DNA of 64,000 bases. It comes from UBA7672 sp965279205 (lineage in GTDB: Bacteria > Pseudomonadota > Alphaproteobacteria > Caulobacterales > Hyphomonadaceae). A program made the translations under genes and the position numbers. The notes under the pieces are model-generated. The model saw only the letters and a program-made list of their open reading frames with translations, searched no databases and was not told the origin of the DNA. Every line of letters starts with the position of its first letter. The stretch's first letter is position 1. Where the stretch lies: NCBI GenBank assembly GCA_965279205.1, contig OZ257144.1:1426001-1490000 (forward strand). The letters run 5' to 3'. Shown here piece by piece: positions 23,988-32,326 of this stretch.

Positions 23988-25145
23988 CTAGTTCTTCTTC
24001 TTGGCCGCCGCCTTCACATCGTCAGCACGCGCGCCGGACAGGATGCCGTGGAGGCCGTAATTGCCTTCATGGCAGGCGTATTCGTAGACGTGGTCGGGCA
24101 CCGCCGCGAACTCGTACTCACCGCCCCACGGTTCGACCCACGTGTCGGGATCCTCGACGTTGAAGGCATAGTGCAGCCGGTCTTCCGCCACGCGGGTGAA
24201 GCGCTCGGTGACCTTCATGTTTGGCCCGCCGCCGCGAAGGTTCTGCTTTGGGTTGTATCCGACGGTCTCGACCACCAGCGTATCGCCATCCCACCAGCCG
24301 ATCTGGTCGCCCATCCACGGCTTGACGCCGTCGGTGCGGTGCTTGGCGTTCAGCGGAATGATCCGCACATCGTGCACCATCTCGACCCACATGGCGAAAT
24401 GGTCGGGGGTCTGAACGAACTGGTAGGTGTTGTTGTAGAGCTGCGGCGTCATCACCGGACCCGACGAAACGCCGAAGCTGATGATGCAGCGCTCGCCCAG
24501 CGAACGGTCTTCCGGATTGTCCGCCGCGCCGCGCGTCGCGTCTTCCTCGCTCGTCGTGACGATGCGGGCGCGGCCAGCTGTCGAGCCCGGCACACGCGCC
24601 GGCATGCGGCCGCTGACCGGATAGGTGATCATCGATGTGCGGCCCTTGCCGTTCACGCGCATGACCCAGTCGCCCGGATCGGTCCAGCCGGCATTGTATC
24701 CGCAGCCCGGACCGCGCGATCCGGAGCGGCACTCGTCCAGCGTGTCAGGACCCTTCGCGATCTCGGTCCACTTGTCCTGGACTTCCTTGGAGGTCGGCGC
24801 GTTCTGGCGCGCGTTGCGGGAGCGGGTGTCTTTCTCGATCACCGCCATCTCCTCGTCGGAGAGGACCAGCTGCGTGCCGTATTTGGCCGCGCGATCGAGC
24901 CTTGTGGTGGTGGCGTTCGTCCAGACCCCGTTGAGGTCCGGCCTGCCGTCCTTCAGTCTGGGAACGACATAGCCGGGATAGAGCGCCGGCTTCGTGGTCG
25001 CGACCCGGGCCGCCGCGTTCGCAGCAGGATCGGATGGGACAGCCGCCGGGGCGGCCGGCGCCTGTGCGCTCGCAATGCCCGGCATCGCGGTGCCAAGCAC
25101 CGCAAGGCTGACAAACAGGGCGCGCATTTTTGCGGACTGATTCAC
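23988..25145 (-). CDS. Secreted protein of unknown function
   Basis: A 385-residue protein with a signal peptide (cleavage near SAQA, residue 28) and an Ala/Pro-rich stretch after it. The mature part contains GRPDLNGVWTN, a pair of cysteines around DECRSGSRGPGCGYN, GERCIISFG and the conserved WWDGDTLVVETVGYN. Homologues with the same WWDGDTL motif are common secreted hypotheticals in Alphaproteobacteria and Acidobacteria; no activity is assigned. The GTG at 25145 is preferred because GGGGAG lies 9 bases upstream and it leads straight into the signal peptide. It is convergent with the small Cys-rich gene. Confidence 0.75.
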   Translation of the reverse strand: MNQSAKMRALFVSLAVLGTAMPGIASAQAPAAPAAVPSDPAANAAARVATTKPALYPGYVVPRLKDGRPDLNGVWTNATTTRLDRAAKYGTQLVLSDEEMAVIEKDTRSRNARQNAPTSKEVQDKWTEIAKGPDTLDECRSGSRGPGCGYNAGWTDPGDWVMRVNGKGRTSMITYPVSGRMPARVPGSTAGRARIVTTSEEDATRGAADNPEDRSLGERCIISFGVSSGPVMTPQLYNNTYQFVQTPDHFAMWVEMVHDVRIIPLNAKHRTDGVKPWMGDQIGWWDGDTLVVETVGYNPKQNLRGGGPNMKVTERFTRVAEDRLHYAFNVEDPDTWVEPWGGEYEFAAVPDHVYEYACHEGNYGLHGILSGARADDVKAAAKKKN

Positions 25146-25296
25146 GGCGTTTCTCTCCCCGATACTTTTCCGCGGACAGTGATGAGTTCCACCCGTCTCT
25201 GGCAAGCAGAAACATGCTCGCTCAAGGGCGTGTGAAGTCCGGTGGTTCCGCAGGTTCTCGCCCAGCCAAGGCCATACCGGGCTTTCAGCATCCGCT

Positions 25297-25929
25297 TCAG
25301 CCTTCCAGCTCCGGATAATGCTCCATCGCCGCCTCGATCCGGTCGAGCGCCGCTGCGACCCGTTCGCGATGGTTGCGTTCCGCGCGCTTCAGATAGATCG
25401 GCTGCGTCACCGAAAGATGCCGCACCACGCCGCACGCCGACAGGATCAGCGGTGGAATCTCCCGCAGGTCCACGCTCCAGCCATCCTCGCTGAAATGCAG
25501 GAAGGTGTTGCGCAGGTCGATCAGGTCATCAAACGCTTCGGTGATGTCGTGATTGAGCGGCAGTTGATAGGGCGGCCGCAGGAAAAAGCTGTCCCCGGCG
25601 CGCCGCAGCAGCTCCAGCGGCGACACGATTCTCGGCTCGCGCACCGCAATTGGTGGCGGTCCGCGCCGGCCGTTCTTCGTCCAGCGCACCACCTCGCGCG
25701 CATCTGTCCGCGTCATGCCCTTGGTGCCGAACTCGTCGCCTGTATCCAGCGCGCACAGGCAGGCATTCTGCACCGCGAGTGTCATGGATATCACCAGCCA
25801 CCGCCACGCCCCATGGTCGCTGTCGGCCTGATCCGCCTGTGTTGCCGCAAACTCGATGCACGCCAGCAGCTCCCGCGGCTGGCTGGTCTGGAAGAAGAAA
25901 GGCGAGGGCGGCTGGTCGGGCTTCGGCAT
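25297..25929 (-). CDS. Conserved helical protein with an R-x4-H (HEPN-like) motif
   Basis: A 210-residue cytosolic protein. It belongs to a recurring alphaproteobacterial family of unknown function with the pattern DLRNTFLHFSEDGWSVDL (138-155). R140 and H145 make an R-x4-H motif like that of HEPN-domain RNases, and Asn follows the Arg as in many of them. The region 40-60 is helical. No nucleotidyltransferase or other toxin-antitoxin partner sits beside it. HEPN membership is a suggestion only. It is divergent from the LpxR-like gene with a 45-base gap. Confidence 0.6.
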   Translation of the reverse strand: MPKPDQPPSPFFFQTSQPRELLACIEFAATQADQADSDHGAWRWLVISMTLAVQNACLCALDTGDEFGTKGMTRTDAREVVRWTKNGRRGPPPIAVREPRIVSPLELLRRAGDSFFLRPPYQLPLNHDITEAFDDLIDLRNTFLHFSEDGWSVDLREIPPLILSACGVVRHLSVTQPIYLKRAERNHRERVAAALDRIEAAMEHYPELEG

Positions 25930-25974
25930 GGCCCAAGGCTAGCGCGCGCCAGCCGCCACGCCTAGACATAGGGC

Positions 25975-26955
25975 ATGATCACGCGCGCCTCCGCCCTCAT
26001 GGCATTCGCCACGCTTGCCCCGGTCGCTGCTGCGCAGACCACCGTCACGCTGATGCACGACAATGACGAGTGGGCGGACACCGAACGCGAATACGCCTCG
26101 GGCTCGCGTCTCAGCGTCGTCAGCCGCGACTGGGGCAAGGCCGACTGGGCCCGCACGCTCGCCGGCTGGCTGCCCGGCGCCGAGCCTGGCGATGTAGTCA
26201 GCGCAGGCTTTGGCGTTGGCCACTATTTCTATGTGCCGGAAAACATCAACGCGACCGCACCGATCACGACCCAGCGCCCATATGCTGGCTATCTCCACGG
26301 CTCACTGCTGCTCGTCACCGAGAACCGGACCCATCAGGATACGTGGAAGCTGGACGCCGGCGTCGTCGGCCCCGCCTCGCAATCGCAGGAACTCGAAGAG
26401 TTCTTCCACAACATCTTCAGCGGCCGCGAGATGCTCGGCTGGGACAACCAGATCACGGATCGCTTCGCCGTGAATCTCGACTGGCAGCGCCGCTGGCGCA
26501 ATCTCTTCGACATGGGCAATGGCCTGCAGCTCGACGTCTCGCCTGCCGCAGGCCTCGAGGCGGGAACCGTCAGCACCGCCACCAGCCTCGGCCTCACCGT
26601 GCGGGTCGGCGGCAATCTCGACGCCGACTTCGGCGCGCCACGCGCTGGCCCACTCGGTGGTTCGCTCCAGCGCGAGGCGCGCGAAGGCTGGTCGGCCTAC
26701 GCCTTCGCCTCCGCCAATGGCCGCTACCAGGCCCACGACATCTTCCTCGACGAACCCGGCGGCGACAGCGGCGATCCCGTCCGCGCCGGATCGGCCACCT
26801 CGCCCAAACGCCTGCGCAGCGAAGCCAGCGCTGGCGTGGTCGTCGCCTATGGCGGCGCCCGCCTGACGCTCGCCTGGACCGAGGAGTCAAAGCGCTACGA
26901 CCAGCAGCGCCAGCCCCAGCGCTTTGGCGAGGTAACGCTGGGCTGGAGCTTCTAG
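25975..26955 (+). CDS. LpxR-like lipid A 3'-O-deacylase
   Basis: Outer-membrane beta-barrel of the LpxR (DUF2219) family, 326 residues with a signal peptide of about 20. LpxR removes the 3' acyloxyacyl chain of lipid A. Family motifs visible are the N-terminal HDNDEW...YASGSRLS (about 28-48), RPYAGYLHGSL (about 101-112), and GPASQSQELEEFFHNIF (about 131-147), with the catalytic His in FFH. The C-terminus ends in an aromatic residue (GWSF) as OMP barrels do. It would change the endotoxin of the envelope; an independent transcript is likely. Confidence 0.85.
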   Translation: MITRASALMAFATLAPVAAAQTTVTLMHDNDEWADTEREYASGSRLSVVSRDWGKADWARTLAGWLPGAEPGDVVSAGFGVGHYFYVPENINATAPITTQRPYAGYLHGSLLLVTENRTHQDTWKLDAGVVGPASQSQELEEFFHNIFSGREMLGWDNQITDRFAVNLDWQRRWRNLFDMGNGLQLDVSPAAGLEAGTVSTATSLGLTVRVGGNLDADFGAPRAGPLGGSLQREAREGWSAYAFASANGRYQAHDIFLDEPGGDSGDPVRAGSATSPKRLRSEASAGVVVAYGGARLTLAWTEESKRYDQQRQPQRFGEVTLGWSF

Positions 26956-27062
26956 GCCGGTTTACCAACGCTTCTTGGGCCTACCTTTCGCCACAGCTTT
27001 CCTGTAAGAGCCGCCCCATCATCCATCTGCTTCGGGCCTTGAACCCGTGGGAGACAGCAAGA

Positions 27063-28319
27063 ATGCCTACGATCATCGGCCCCCGTGGCGGGCCCGCCGC
27101 GCCTGTTGGACTGGATATTCCGGTCGCTGACGGCCTCTGCGATTTCTCGAAACTGAAAGACGTCGATCTCTCCGGCGCCGACCTCGACCTGTTTCCGGGC
27201 GATGACCGGCCGCGCTCGGCCATCCGTGTGGTCGCCGCCATGTCGGGCGGCGTCGATAGCTCGGTCACCGCGGCCCTGCTGGCCTATGCCGGCTACGACG
27301 TCGTCGGCGTAACGCTCCAGCTTTACGATCACGGCGCCGCGCTCAAGAAACAGGGCGCATGCTGCGCAGGGCAGGACATTCACGACGCTCGCCGTGTCGC
27401 CGAAGCCCTCAGCATCCCGCACTACGTGCTCGACTACGAAAGTCGCTTCCGCCAGCAGGTCATGGAAGACTTCGCGGACACGTATCTGAAAGGCTCGACG
27501 CCGATCCCGTGCGTGCGGTGCAACCAGACCGTGAAGTTCAAGGATCTCCTCGCGACGGCCCGCGATCTCGGCGCCGATTGCATGGCCACGGGCCATTACA
27601 TTCGCCGCACCATGAATGCGAACGGCATGGCCGAACTCGCGCGTGCGGCCGATCCGGACCGTGATCAAAGCTATTTCCTGTTCGCCACCACGCGCGACCA
27701 GCTCGACTTCCTGCGCTTCCCGCTCGGCGGCATGAAAAAGCCTGACGTGCGGCGCGCCGCGTCGGCGCTTGGTCTGCAGGTTGCGGCCAAACCCGACAGC
27801 CAGGACATCTGCTTTGTTCCGGCGGGCAAGTATTCCGACATCGTCGAGAAGCTGCGCCCCGGCGCGTCCACGCCCGGCGACATCGTCCACATGGATGGCC
27901 GCATCATGGGCCGCCATGAAGGCGTGATCCGCTACACCATCGGCCAGCGCCGCGGTCTCGGCATCGCGACGGGCGAACCGCTGTTCGTCGTCAAAGTCGA
28001 TGCTCCCAACGGCCGCGTCATCGTTGGCCCGCGCGAAGCCCTGCTCACGTCGGCGCTGGCGATCGGCGAATCCAACTGGCTCGGCGAAGGCTCTCTCACC
28101 GAAGCCTGCGCCGCCGGCATGCCCGCACTCGCCCGCGTCCGCTCCACACGTGCTCCAGTCCCCGGCCGCATGACCCTCGTCGACGGCCAACCCGGCTTTA
28201 CGTTTGACACGCCCGAAGAAGGCGTGGCGCCCGGCCAGGCCTGCGTTCTTTACGAAGCGCCCGATGGAAGAACCGTCCTCGGCGGCGGCTTCATCACGTC
28301 GACTGTAAGTGCAGCCTAG
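27063..28319 (+). CDS. mnmA: MnmA, tRNA-specific 2-thiouridylase
   Basis: Sulfur-transfer enzyme that makes 2-thiouridine at position 34 of Lys, Glu and Gln tRNAs. The PP-loop SGGVDSSV is at residues 60-67, the first catalytic Cys in PCVRCNQ, the second in the SQDICFV motif, and the RGLGI segment follows. A non-conserved N-terminal extension of about 55 residues precedes the PP-loop, longer than in Escherichia coli MnmA. The ATG at 27063 has GGAG 9 bases upstream; a longer in-frame reading runs antisense-like through the previous gene and is not credible. Length 418. Confidence 0.93.
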   Translation: MPTIIGPRGGPAAPVGLDIPVADGLCDFSKLKDVDLSGADLDLFPGDDRPRSAIRVVAAMSGGVDSSVTAALLAYAGYDVVGVTLQLYDHGAALKKQGACCAGQDIHDARRVAEALSIPHYVLDYESRFRQQVMEDFADTYLKGSTPIPCVRCNQTVKFKDLLATARDLGADCMATGHYIRRTMNANGMAELARAADPDRDQSYFLFATTRDQLDFLRFPLGGMKKPDVRRAASALGLQVAAKPDSQDICFVPAGKYSDIVEKLRPGASTPGDIVHMDGRIMGRHEGVIRYTIGQRRGLGIATGEPLFVVKVDAPNGRVIVGPREALLTSALAIGESNWLGEGSLTEACAAGMPALARVRSTRAPVPGRMTLVDGQPGFTFDTPEEGVAPGQACVLYEAPDGRTVLGGGFITSTVSAA

Positions 28320-28345
28320 TTCGAACCCCAAGGCTCCAGCCACCA

Positions 28346-28382
28346 CTGTCATCCCGGCTGAAGCGAAGCGGAAGGCCGGGAA
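28346..28382. repeat. CATCCCGG-type intergenic repeat, copy 1
   Basis: TGTCATCCCGGCTGAAGCG followed by GGCCGGGAACC closely matches 36837-36873 downstream of the RidA gene. Such CATCCCGG elements are common between genes in Alphaproteobacteria. It lies just after mnmA. Confidence 0.65.
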
Positions 28383-28403
28383 CCATTCCTCAAGCGGGAC
28401 GCC

Positions 28404-28565
28404 CGCCCTCGTGGTTCGATCCTTCGACAAGCTCAGGATAAACTCGACGCAGCCTTCGGCTGCTGCTCACCATGAGGGCTAAATCACCAGCCTGCCTGTA
28501 GCCCTCATGGTGAGCAGCGATGCTGGACGAAAGTCCTGCATCGCGCCCGTCGAACCACGAGGGCG
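28404..28565. repeat. Nested palindromic intergenic element
   Basis: Two perfect inverted repeats lie one inside the other: outer 16-base arms at 28404-28419 and 28550-28565 (CGCCCTCGTGGTTCGA and complement), inner 20-base arms at 28462-28481 and 28499-28518 (GCTGCTCACCATGAGGGCTA and complement) with a 17-base loop. The segment CTTCGACAAGCTCAGGAT in the left half is a frequent piece of dispersed repeats in this group. The element is about 160 bp with no coding sense, and may be a MITE-like or REP-like unit. Confidence 0.75.
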
Positions 28566-28594
28566 ACTCACAAGCGTTGAAATTGTAGGACGGA

Positions 28595-28618
28595 GCTATC
28601 CGCAAAACCGAGGATAGC
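28595..28618 (+). terminator. Hairpin, possible mnmA-side terminator
   Basis: GCTATCC (28595-28601) pairs perfectly with GGATAGC (28612-28618) around a 10-base A-rich loop. No T-run follows, so intrinsic termination is uncertain. From 28619 to 28757 nothing else is recognised. Confidence 0.3.
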
Positions 28619-28757
28619 CAGAAATCCTGCAGCCTGATTTCAAGGCGATGGCCAAAGAAACTGTAGGACAGCCCAGGTTAGATTCAGCCGGGGTCTGGAC
28701 GGGGTTACAGTCCTGCCCATCGCCTCCGCATGGGAGGGCAGCCGATCACTGTTCAAC

Positions 28758-28916
28758 GGCGCGGGGGCGAGGCGTTCGAGCGTGGAGCACAGCGCCCCTG
28801 TTATCCGAGGGGCCGAGCTCAGTCCCTGCGTATGTCAGACCTGATGGGCTGACCAAGCGGGGAGGATATCGGGAACCCTGGCTGAACACCCCAAGGGTCC
28901 GCACGCCGCCGGCGCT
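28758..28916 (+). ncRNA. ssrS: Structured non-coding RNA, 6S RNA candidate
   Basis: About 160 bases with 6S-like architecture. A GC closing helix can form between 28761-28774 and 28904-28915. GGCGTTCG follows on the 5' side, as GATGTTCG does in Escherichia coli 6S. Hairpin GCCCCT/AGGGGC lies at 28794-28813. A long arm pairs TCCCTGC (28823-28829) with GCGGGGA (28857-28863) and encloses GTCAG/CTGAC (28834-28853). The 3' side has GGGAACCCTGG...AAGGGT, comparable to the 3' bubble of 6S. 6S RNA holds sigma-70 RNA polymerase in stationary phase. The identification is by eye; the structure is much firmer than the name. The usual zapA or ygfA neighbour is absent. Confidence 0.5.
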
Positions 28917-28983
28917 ACCCACGGCAGAGGAGTGAAACTATCTCCTTGTCCGAGGCCGGCGAACCAACGAACGCGGGGACGCA

Positions 28984-29109
28984 GAGAACCGCTTCTCTTT
29001 CTACTGCCGGTAGCCGCCAACAGGCGGACGCCAAACCAGCGGGGCTTCCCCGCGTCCCCGGCCCTCCAAAGGAGGGCGGAGCCAGAGCATCCCGCAGGGC
29101 ATCTCCGCC
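28984..29109 (+). repeat. Chain of five short perfect hairpins
   Basis: Consecutive stems: GAGAA/TTCTC (28984-28997), CCGCC/GGCGG (29014-29027), GCGGGG/CCCCGC with a CTT loop (29039-29053), GCCCTCC/GGAGGGC with an AAA loop (29061-29077) and GGCGGAG/CTCCGCC (29075-29109). No convincing gene is present. It lies between the putative 6S RNA and the next small gene. It may be a dispersed repeat or a long structured leader of the gene at 29167. Confidence 0.55.
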
Positions 29110-29166
29110 CGTGCGAATGCGAGCGTGCATCCTCAGCCCATCGATCCCGACACAAGGACTTTCCTC

Positions 29167-29457
29167 ATGACCAAATGGTTTCGCCGTTCCGAGCATGAAC
29201 ACGCCATCAATACGGGGCGCCGCGCTTGCCGACGCGGGGATCTCGATGCCGCCGAGCGTTGGCTCAAATATGCCGAACACTACCTTGCTCATTCCATGCG
29301 TCACGACAAAGCGATTCATGAGATGATGATGCGCGACGAAGAGCGGCATCGCGCTCGCGCCGAGACCGCCCGCCAGTCCGCTCCGAGCGAACTGGACCTT
29401 TTCGAGCGCCTCGACAAGTTCGTGTCGAGCCCCGAGCCAGACGATGTCGACTTCTAG
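29167..29457 (+). CDS. Small helical protein, unknown
   Basis: A 96-residue, strongly charged protein with many His, Arg and Glu residues. It is all-helical in appearance, with a repeat-like stretch from about 12 to 70 resembling a single TPR-like helical pair (ACRRGDLDAAERWLKYAEHYL). The ATG at 29167 has AAGGA 8 bases upstream. It has no signal peptide or membrane segment. No family was recognised. It is followed by a convergent hydrolase gene. Confidence 0.6.
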   Translation: MTKWFRRSEHEHAINTGRRACRRGDLDAAERWLKYAEHYLAHSMRHDKAIHEMMMRDEERHRARAETARQSAPSELDLFERLDKFVSSPEPDDVDF

Positions 29458-29516
29458 TCCCCTCGTATTGCTGGTCTCCATATATTTCGGCTCCGACTTT
29501 TCGACGGAGGGAATCT

Positions 29517-30533
29517 TCACAGACAGCGCGACACTCCGCTCCCGTTCGCAAGCATCGACCGAATGCTTGAAACCGCTTCCGCGATCGCTGCAGGTTCAAG
29601 CACCATGCCCATATGATCAACGCCGGATGTGACGCGAACCGGAATCGACGGGTTCAGCGTAGCGAATACACTCGCGAAACGATCGGCAAAGAAAAGCTCG
29701 TCCTTTTCCCCGACCAGCACAACCGCCGGACGGGTGATCGCGCGAACGCGGTCCTCCCAGCGCGCCCGCGGAAGCCCGAATGCCTCCTGCAAGCGGAAGG
29801 AATAGGAGTAGGTCCTGTTGGCGCTGCCCGGCGTGATCGCGAAATTCACCACCGGCAATCCGTCAAACGCGTGAATCCCAAACCTGTTCGCAATGCTCAG
29901 CCCGACGATCCGCGCTATGCCGGCCTTCGCCCAGCCTGCGTCCGGCCTGAGCGTCGAGGCCTGGTAGTTCAGGTAAGGCGACAGCGCGACATAGCCGTCG
30001 AACTCACAGGCCCGGTCACTACCTGCGATGCCCAGCACAAACCCGCCGCCGGAAGAATGTCCGGCAAGCAGCCGTCGCTCGCTGGGAAATTGCCGGTCGA
30101 GCAGCCTCGCCATGTCGGCCATGTCGTCATTGAGCTGCCCCACATAGGCGATATCCCCATGCGGACCGCTGCCGCCATGGCCGCGTATATCGATCCCGAT
30201 CGCCGTCACGCCTTCCTTGGCAAGCGCCTGCGCCAGCAAATGGGTCGCCGAATTGGTTCCGGACGATCCATGGACAAGAACAACCACGCCGCCGCCAGCA
30301 ACGCCGGGATAGCGGCGATAGGACAGTGCGGTCCCGTCGCGCGCCTGAAACGTCTCCTGGTCAGGCAAGCCGGTAAGCCCGGCGCCGATGTCCTTGTCGC
30401 GCTCGGCCAGGTGCTGGTTGACTGGCGGCGTAGCCGGTCCACCCAGCCAGATCAGGCCGCCGACCACGGCGGCGCCGGCGACAAGGGTGATGACGAGGCC
30501 AATGGCAATGTGACGGGCAATGCGGATGAGCAT
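29517..30533 (-). CDS. Membrane-anchored alpha/beta hydrolase
   Basis: A 338-residue alpha/beta hydrolase with an N-terminal transmembrane anchor (about 5-31). The oxyanion segment LVHGSSG is near residue 87, the nucleophile elbow GHSSGG near 158, a DELFFADR acid region near 285 and the catalytic His in GVDHMGM near 312. The substrate cannot be named; the family includes lysophospholipases and esterases. It is divergent from the LytTR regulator gene with a 74-base gap, which suggests that regulator controls it. Confidence 0.82.
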   Translation of the reverse strand: MLIRIARHIAIGLVITLVAGAAVVGGLIWLGGPATPPVNQHLAERDKDIGAGLTGLPDQETFQARDGTALSYRRYPGVAGGGVVVLVHGSSGTNSATHLLAQALAKEGVTAIGIDIRGHGGSGPHGDIAYVGQLNDDMADMARLLDRQFPSERRLLAGHSSGGGFVLGIAGSDRACEFDGYVALSPYLNYQASTLRPDAGWAKAGIARIVGLSIANRFGIHAFDGLPVVNFAITPGSANRTYSYSFRLQEAFGLPRARWEDRVRAITRPAVVLVGEKDELFFADRFASVFATLNPSIPVRVTSGVDHMGMVLEPAAIAEAVSSIRSMLANGSGVSRCL

Positions 30534-30607
30534 GGAGTCTCTCTTTTACGCATGAGGGGAGGTGCCCTTGCATCGCTGGAGAACCCCTGCAAATCTCGAG
30601 TGTTTTC

Positions 30608-31402
30608 GTGAACAGTGCGAGGATTTCGCCAATGGCGGATAGCGGCATTTCGCGTTTCGCGAACCGGCCGATGACCTGGATCGCCGGCCTTGGCTTCCTG
30701 CTGGCCTGGGCCGGCCTTGCCGGGCTCGGCGGACCGTTCGGCATGACCGTTTCGCAGCCGGACCTACTGGCCCGCATCGCTCACTTCGCCATTTGCGCCC
30801 TGGTTGCGGCAACCTCCACGCTGCTGACCGAGGCTGCGCTCGCGCATTTCGTCCGCTGGCGAGGCTGGATCACACTCGGCCTCGCGGCCGCCATCGCGGC
30901 GATTCCCACCACGCTGGCTGTACGCGCCAGTCTCGATGTACTGTCACCGACCGGGGCGGCCAATGTCGGCTGGCTGGAGCTCGGCGCCGAGACCCTGGTG
31001 ATCAATCTGGTCCTCACCTTCCTCGCCCGCCGCCTGCTCGGTGACCGCTTCCTGCTGCGCCAGCCTACGCCGGAAATAGCAATGACCGCTCCGCTGGGGG
31101 ATTTCCTGCCGCCGGAATTCCGCACCGCGCGCGTCCTGTTCATGGAGGCCGACGACCACTATCTCCGCATCCATACCGATCGCGGGCCCACCCTGGTCCA
31201 CATGCGCATCGGCGAAGCCGAACGGTTGCTAGCCAATGAGGATGGCATCCGCACCCACCGCTCCTACTGGGTATCGCGGCGCGCCCTCACAGGCGTCACA
31301 CGTCGCCCCGGCCAGGTCCGCCTCGATCTGCAAGGCGGCCTGTCGGCGCCCGTTGCCCGCGCCCGCATCGAAGCCGTCGACGCCTGGCTCGCCCGCGCCT
31401 AG
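30608..31402 (+). CDS. Membrane-bound LytTR transcription regulator
   Basis: A 264-residue protein with four predicted transmembrane segments (roughly 22-45, 58-80, 88-110, 117-140) and a C-terminal LytTR DNA-binding domain (about 165-262), with the EADDHYLRIHT and HRSYWVSRRAL motifs. Such proteins sense a membrane signal directly and control a nearby gene, here probably the divergent hydrolase. Its stop shares a CTAG palindrome with the stop of the convergent enoyl-CoA hydratase gene. Confidence 0.85.
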   Translation: MNSARISPMADSGISRFANRPMTWIAGLGFLLAWAGLAGLGGPFGMTVSQPDLLARIAHFAICALVAATSTLLTEAALAHFVRWRGWITLGLAAAIAAIPTTLAVRASLDVLSPTGAANVGWLELGAETLVINLVLTFLARRLLGDRFLLRQPTPEIAMTAPLGDFLPPEFRTARVLFMEADDHYLRIHTDRGPTLVHMRIGEAERLLANEDGIRTHRSYWVSRRALTGVTRRPGQVRLDLQGGLSAPVARARIEAVDAWLARA

Positions 31403-32193
31403 TCGCCCGTGAACTTCGGCTCACGCCCTTCAAGGAACGACGACACGCCCTCGGCGAAATCCTCCGACTGCTCCATCAGCGCAAACGCCTCGAGATCGCG
31501 ATGCGCTGTCGCCTGCGACAGCGCCAGCGCCGCAACGTTCACATCGCGCTTCACCATCTTCAGCGCAGTCGGCGGCAGCGCAGCCGCAGCCGTGGCGAAT
31601 TCCATCGCACGCGCAACGGCCGCGCCATCCTCGCACACCGCATCGGCCAGTCCCCACGCCAGCGCTGTCTGCCCGTCCACCTTCTCGCACAGGCCCGCCA
31701 GCCGCTTCGCACGCGCCGGCCCCACCAGCGCCGTCATGCGCGGGATCGAGCCCCAGCTCATGTTCATCCCCCGCGCCACCTCGGGCACGTACACCGTCGC
31801 GGACTTCGCCATCACCCGCAGGTCGCACGCCACCGCCAGCGCCGCACCGCCACCCACACACCACCCCTCGATCGCCATGATGGTCAGCGCATCCACCTTC
31901 TCCCACGCCTCGCACATCTCGGGCCCCGCCCGCAGCGATATGCGCCGCTGCGCCAGACCTTGCCCGCGCTGCTCCGCCCGCGCCGGATCCTTCAGGTCCG
32001 CGCCCAGCGTGAAATTGCGAGCCTGTCCCGTGAGGATGACCGCAGAAATGTCCGGCCGCGCATGGAAGCTTCGCGCCGTCTCGGTCAGTTGCCGCAGCGC
32101 CTCCGCCGACAGGGCATTCGCCTTGTCGCCGCGGTCGAACCGCACGATGGCGATCCGCCCCTGTGTCTCGACCTTGATGAAGCTGCCTGTCAT
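31399..32193 (-). CDS. Enoyl-CoA hydratase/isomerase family protein
   Basis: Crotonase-fold protein of 264 residues acting on an acyl-CoA. The oxyanion-hole regions are the NFTLGADLK segment (about 57-65) and the EGWCVGGGAALAVACDLR segment (about 108-125); a Glu in YVPEVARGM may be catalytic, but the second usual Glu is not obvious, so hydratase versus another crotonase reaction is open. The ATG at 32193 (GGGGA 8 bases upstream) is preferred over an ATG 10 codons earlier that lacks a ribosome-binding site. Confidence 0.85.
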   Translation of the reverse strand: MTGSFIKVETQGRIAIVRFDRGDKANALSAEALRQLTETARSFHARPDISAVILTGQARNFTLGADLKDPARAEQRGQGLAQRRISLRAGPEMCEAWEKVDALTIMAIEGWCVGGGAALAVACDLRVMAKSATVYVPEVARGMNMSWGSIPRMTALVGPARAKRLAGLCEKVDGQTALAWGLADAVCEDGAAVARAMEFATAAAALPPTALKMVKRDVNVAALALSQATAHRDLEAFALMEQSEDFAEGVSSFLEGREPKFTGD

Positions 32194-32326
32194 GTCGTGG
32201 TCCCCGGAATGGCCGACTGTCACATGACAAAACGATGACAGCTAGGCTCGCGCGCCGCGCGATACCAATTGTCGAGCGTCTGCCAGTGCGATCTGCTTCG
32301 CCCCAACCGGGTATTGGAGGCAAGCC

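Noticed and set aside
26070..27062. A long N-terminal extension of mnmA overlapping the LpxR-like gene
   Set aside because: The extension is Arg-rich shadow translation in another frame of the LpxR-like gene; MnmA homology starts after 27063, where a ribosome-binding site lies.
28317..28335. TTCGAACCCC after mnmA, resembling the T-loop of a tRNA
   Set aside because: No acceptor, D or anticodon stems can be placed on either side.
28703..28757. GGGTTACAGTCCTGCCC, similar to part of a cobalamin riboswitch or to the 3' end of enteric 6S RNA
   Set aside because: The remaining riboswitch elements are absent, no B12-related gene follows, and the better 6S-like fold lies downstream.
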